The notes under the pieces are model-generated. The model worked only from the letters and a program-made list of their open reading frames with translations. It was not told where the DNA came from and made no database searches. Made by a program: the position numbers and the translations under genes. Source: Clostridiales bacterium UBA1752 (lineage in GTDB: Bacteria > Bacillota > Clostridia > Oscillospirales > CAG-382). From it: 14,670 nt of DNA. The stretch lies in NCBI GenBank assembly GCA_002314835.1, contig DCHM01000022.1:37229-51898 (forward strand). The letters run 5' to 3'. Positions 13,475 through 14,670 of this stretch are shown here, piece after piece. The number at the start of each line of letters is the position of its first letter. Position 1 is the stretch's first letter.

Positions 13475-14670
13475 CCCGTAATTTTGCGGTGCAATTGCTG
13501 AAAAGGCTTGACTTCGTTATTTATAGCGTGAGCCATGACGACAGAGCTTGCACCGTATTTTTGTCTCAGCTTATCCAGCGTCTTGCCGAGGGCGCGCAGC
13601 TTGTCGTGCCGTGGATTAAACTCAAAAAACTCGCATTGATCGTCCGTGTCGCCGTACAGTAGCTGCGAAGTGCCTACCGTCAGCGAATAAATATCCTTTG
13701 ACAGGTCGTAATTTGCCTTTATAAGGTCGATGGCATAATGTGCTATCTCGTTGTAAACGTCCGTGGGCGCGACCGTAGTCTGGCGTACAAAGCTCTCTAA
13801 GTTTGTATCTCTGATGACTACGCTGACGCACCTGCATTGTGCGCCGTATTTGCGCAGTCTGGTTGCTACCATATCAGCCAAATAATGCGTCGCAAAAGCA
13901 ACGTCGTCTTCGCCGTGCAGGTTGCGCTTAAAGGTCATGCCGTTGCTGACCGACTTGATCGGCTCGCTGTAGCCGTAAGGCGTGACGGGGGAGCAGTCGT
14001 ACCCGTTGGCGTAGTCCCATAGCATGCCTCCGCATTTGCCAAACCTTTTTATCATATAATTTCTGTCCGAGTTTGCAAGGTCGCCTATGGTATAGATTGA
14101 CAGCCTTTCGAGCGCCTTTGACATGCGTCTGCCGACGTATAGCATATCCTCAGCAGGCAGACCGTATATTTTTTGCTTAAAGCCTTCGCGCGGTATTACC
14201 GTGACCGCGTCGGGCTTTTTTATATCGCTGCCGAGCTTGGCAAACACCTTGTTAAACGAAACTCCTACCGAAACGGTGATGCCTATTTCTCTTTTTATGC
14301 GCTCGCGTATCAGGTTGGCTATCGTTTCGCCGTCACCGAATAGCTTTTGCGAAGCCGTTACGTCGAGCCAGCTTTCGTCTATGCCGTAAGGCTCTATAAG
14401 GTCGGTGTACTGATAAAATATCTTTGACATGCGAGCCGAAAACTCCTCGTATAGGTCGTAATGCGGAGCCGCTATCACCAGATTGCCGCATTTAGCCTGC
14501 GCCTGCCATATAGCTTCACCTGTTTTTACGCCGTATTTTTTTGCCAAATCGTTTTTTGCCAATACTATGCCGTGCCTGTCTGCCTTTGAGCCGCAAACCG
14601 CCATCGGGACTTTGGCGTATTCGGGATGAAAATAAGTCTCTACCGATGCAAAAAAACAGTTTGCGTCACA
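13471..14670 (-). CDS. dinB: Y-family DNA polymerase (DinB/Pol IV-like), 5' partial
   Basis: The frame is open to the last base of the window, so the start lies beyond it; 399 codons are visible and probably only a handful are missing. The edge residues CDANCFFASVE are the family N-terminus, with metal ligand Asp2 and a phenylalanine in the steric-gate region that excludes ribonucleotides. The other two catalytic acids are Asp98 and Glu99 in YGIDESWLDVT. Next come VGVSFNKVFAKLGSDIKKPDA (palm/fingers), a helix-hairpin-helix thumb region (VGRRMSKALERLSIYTIGDLA) and the little-finger domain. It should perform translesion synthesis. The RHGIVLAKNDLAKKYGVKTG stretch resembles a clostridial subgroup rather than classic E. 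coli Pol IV. The C-terminus ends in QQLHRKITG, with no clear canonical clamp-binding peptide. Its stop overlaps the SulP stop on the other strand. Any damage-response operator would be outside the window. Confidence 0.93.
   Translation of the reverse strand, partial: CDANCFFASVETYFHPEYAKVPMAVCGSKADRHGIVLAKNDLAKKYGVKTGEAIWQAQAKCGNLVIAAPHYDLYEEFSARMSKIFYQYTDLIEPYGIDESWLDVTASQKLFGDGETIANLIRERIKREIGITVSVGVSFNKVFAKLGSDIKKPDAVTVIPREGFKQKIYGLPAEDMLYVGRRMSKALERLSIYTIGDLANSDRNYMIKRFGKCGGMLWDYANGYDCSPVTPYGYSEPIKSVSNGMTFKRNLHGEDDVAFATHYLADMVATRLRKYGAQCRCVSVVIRDTNLESFVRQTTVAPTDVYNEIAHYAIDLIKANYDLSKDIYSLTVGTSQLLYGDTDDQCEFFEFNPRHDKLRALGKTLDKLRQKYGASSVVMAHAINNEVKPFQQLHRKITG

Noticed and set aside
13471..14604. 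DNA polymerase gene starting at the ATG at 14604
   Set aside because: The frame continues to the window end with CDANCFFASVE, which contains a catalytic aspartate and the family N-terminus. The gene is cut by the window, not short.
1..14670. Mobile element, CRISPR, phage, toxin-antitoxin or biosynthetic cluster
   Set aside because: I saw no transposase, integrase, terminal repeats, regularly spaced repeats, toxin-like small genes or synthase domains on either strand. The base and codon character looks even across the window.

Overview
The window is a compact run of housekeeping and accessory metabolic genes from a bacterium. It most likely comes from an anaerobic, gut-type member of the Bacillota (Clostridia-like). 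The reasons are AGGAGG/GAGGTG-type ribosome binding sites, TTGACA/TATAAT-type promoters, 1-4 base gene overlaps, and proteins that resemble clostridial forms from memory (aconitase, DNA polymerase Y family, DUF3737, VTC/DUF4956). This placement is an inference; no rRNA or marker gene is present. I see no mobile element, CRISPR array, tRNA or rRNA. No gene-free stretch exceeds 300 bases; the longest is the 243-base divergent promoter region at 7050-7292.

Layout. (1) 1-3775, plus strand: an operon of late and early shikimate-pathway genes. It holds a shikimate dehydrogenase-shikimate kinase fusion (5' end cut by the window), EPSP synthase (aroA), class I DAHP synthase (aroF) and a beta-helix DUF3737 protein of unknown function. 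Genes overlap or are nearly abutting, and the operon ends at a perfect 9-bp hairpin. (2) 3785-5500, minus: a half-size ABC exporter that converges on the same hairpin. (3) 5574-7049, minus: a two-gene operon of a VTC-type (polyphosphate polymerase-like) protein and a DUF4956 membrane protein, with its own terminator. (4) 7050-7292: divergent control region with promoters in both directions and inverted repeats around the rightward promoter. (5) 7293-11760, plus: citrate synthase, aconitase and a eukaryotic-type NADP isocitrate dehydrogenase, then a terminator. This is the oxidative half of the TCA cycle, from oxaloacetate plus acetyl-CoA to 2-oxoglutarate, presumably for glutamate synthesis and NADPH. 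(6) 11776-13474, plus: a SulP anion transporter with its own strong promoter. (7) 13471-14670, minus: a Y-family DNA polymerase (DinB-like), cut by the window end. Its stop codon is interleaved with that of the SulP gene.

Nothing here looks like a wholly new multi-gene system. The points most worth a second look are the AroE-AroK fusion, the natural alanine at the glyphosate-determining glycine of EPSP synthase, the DUF3737 gene embedded in an aromatic amino acid operon, the VTC/DUF4956 pair, and the uncharacterised dyad operators in front of the citrate synthase operon.
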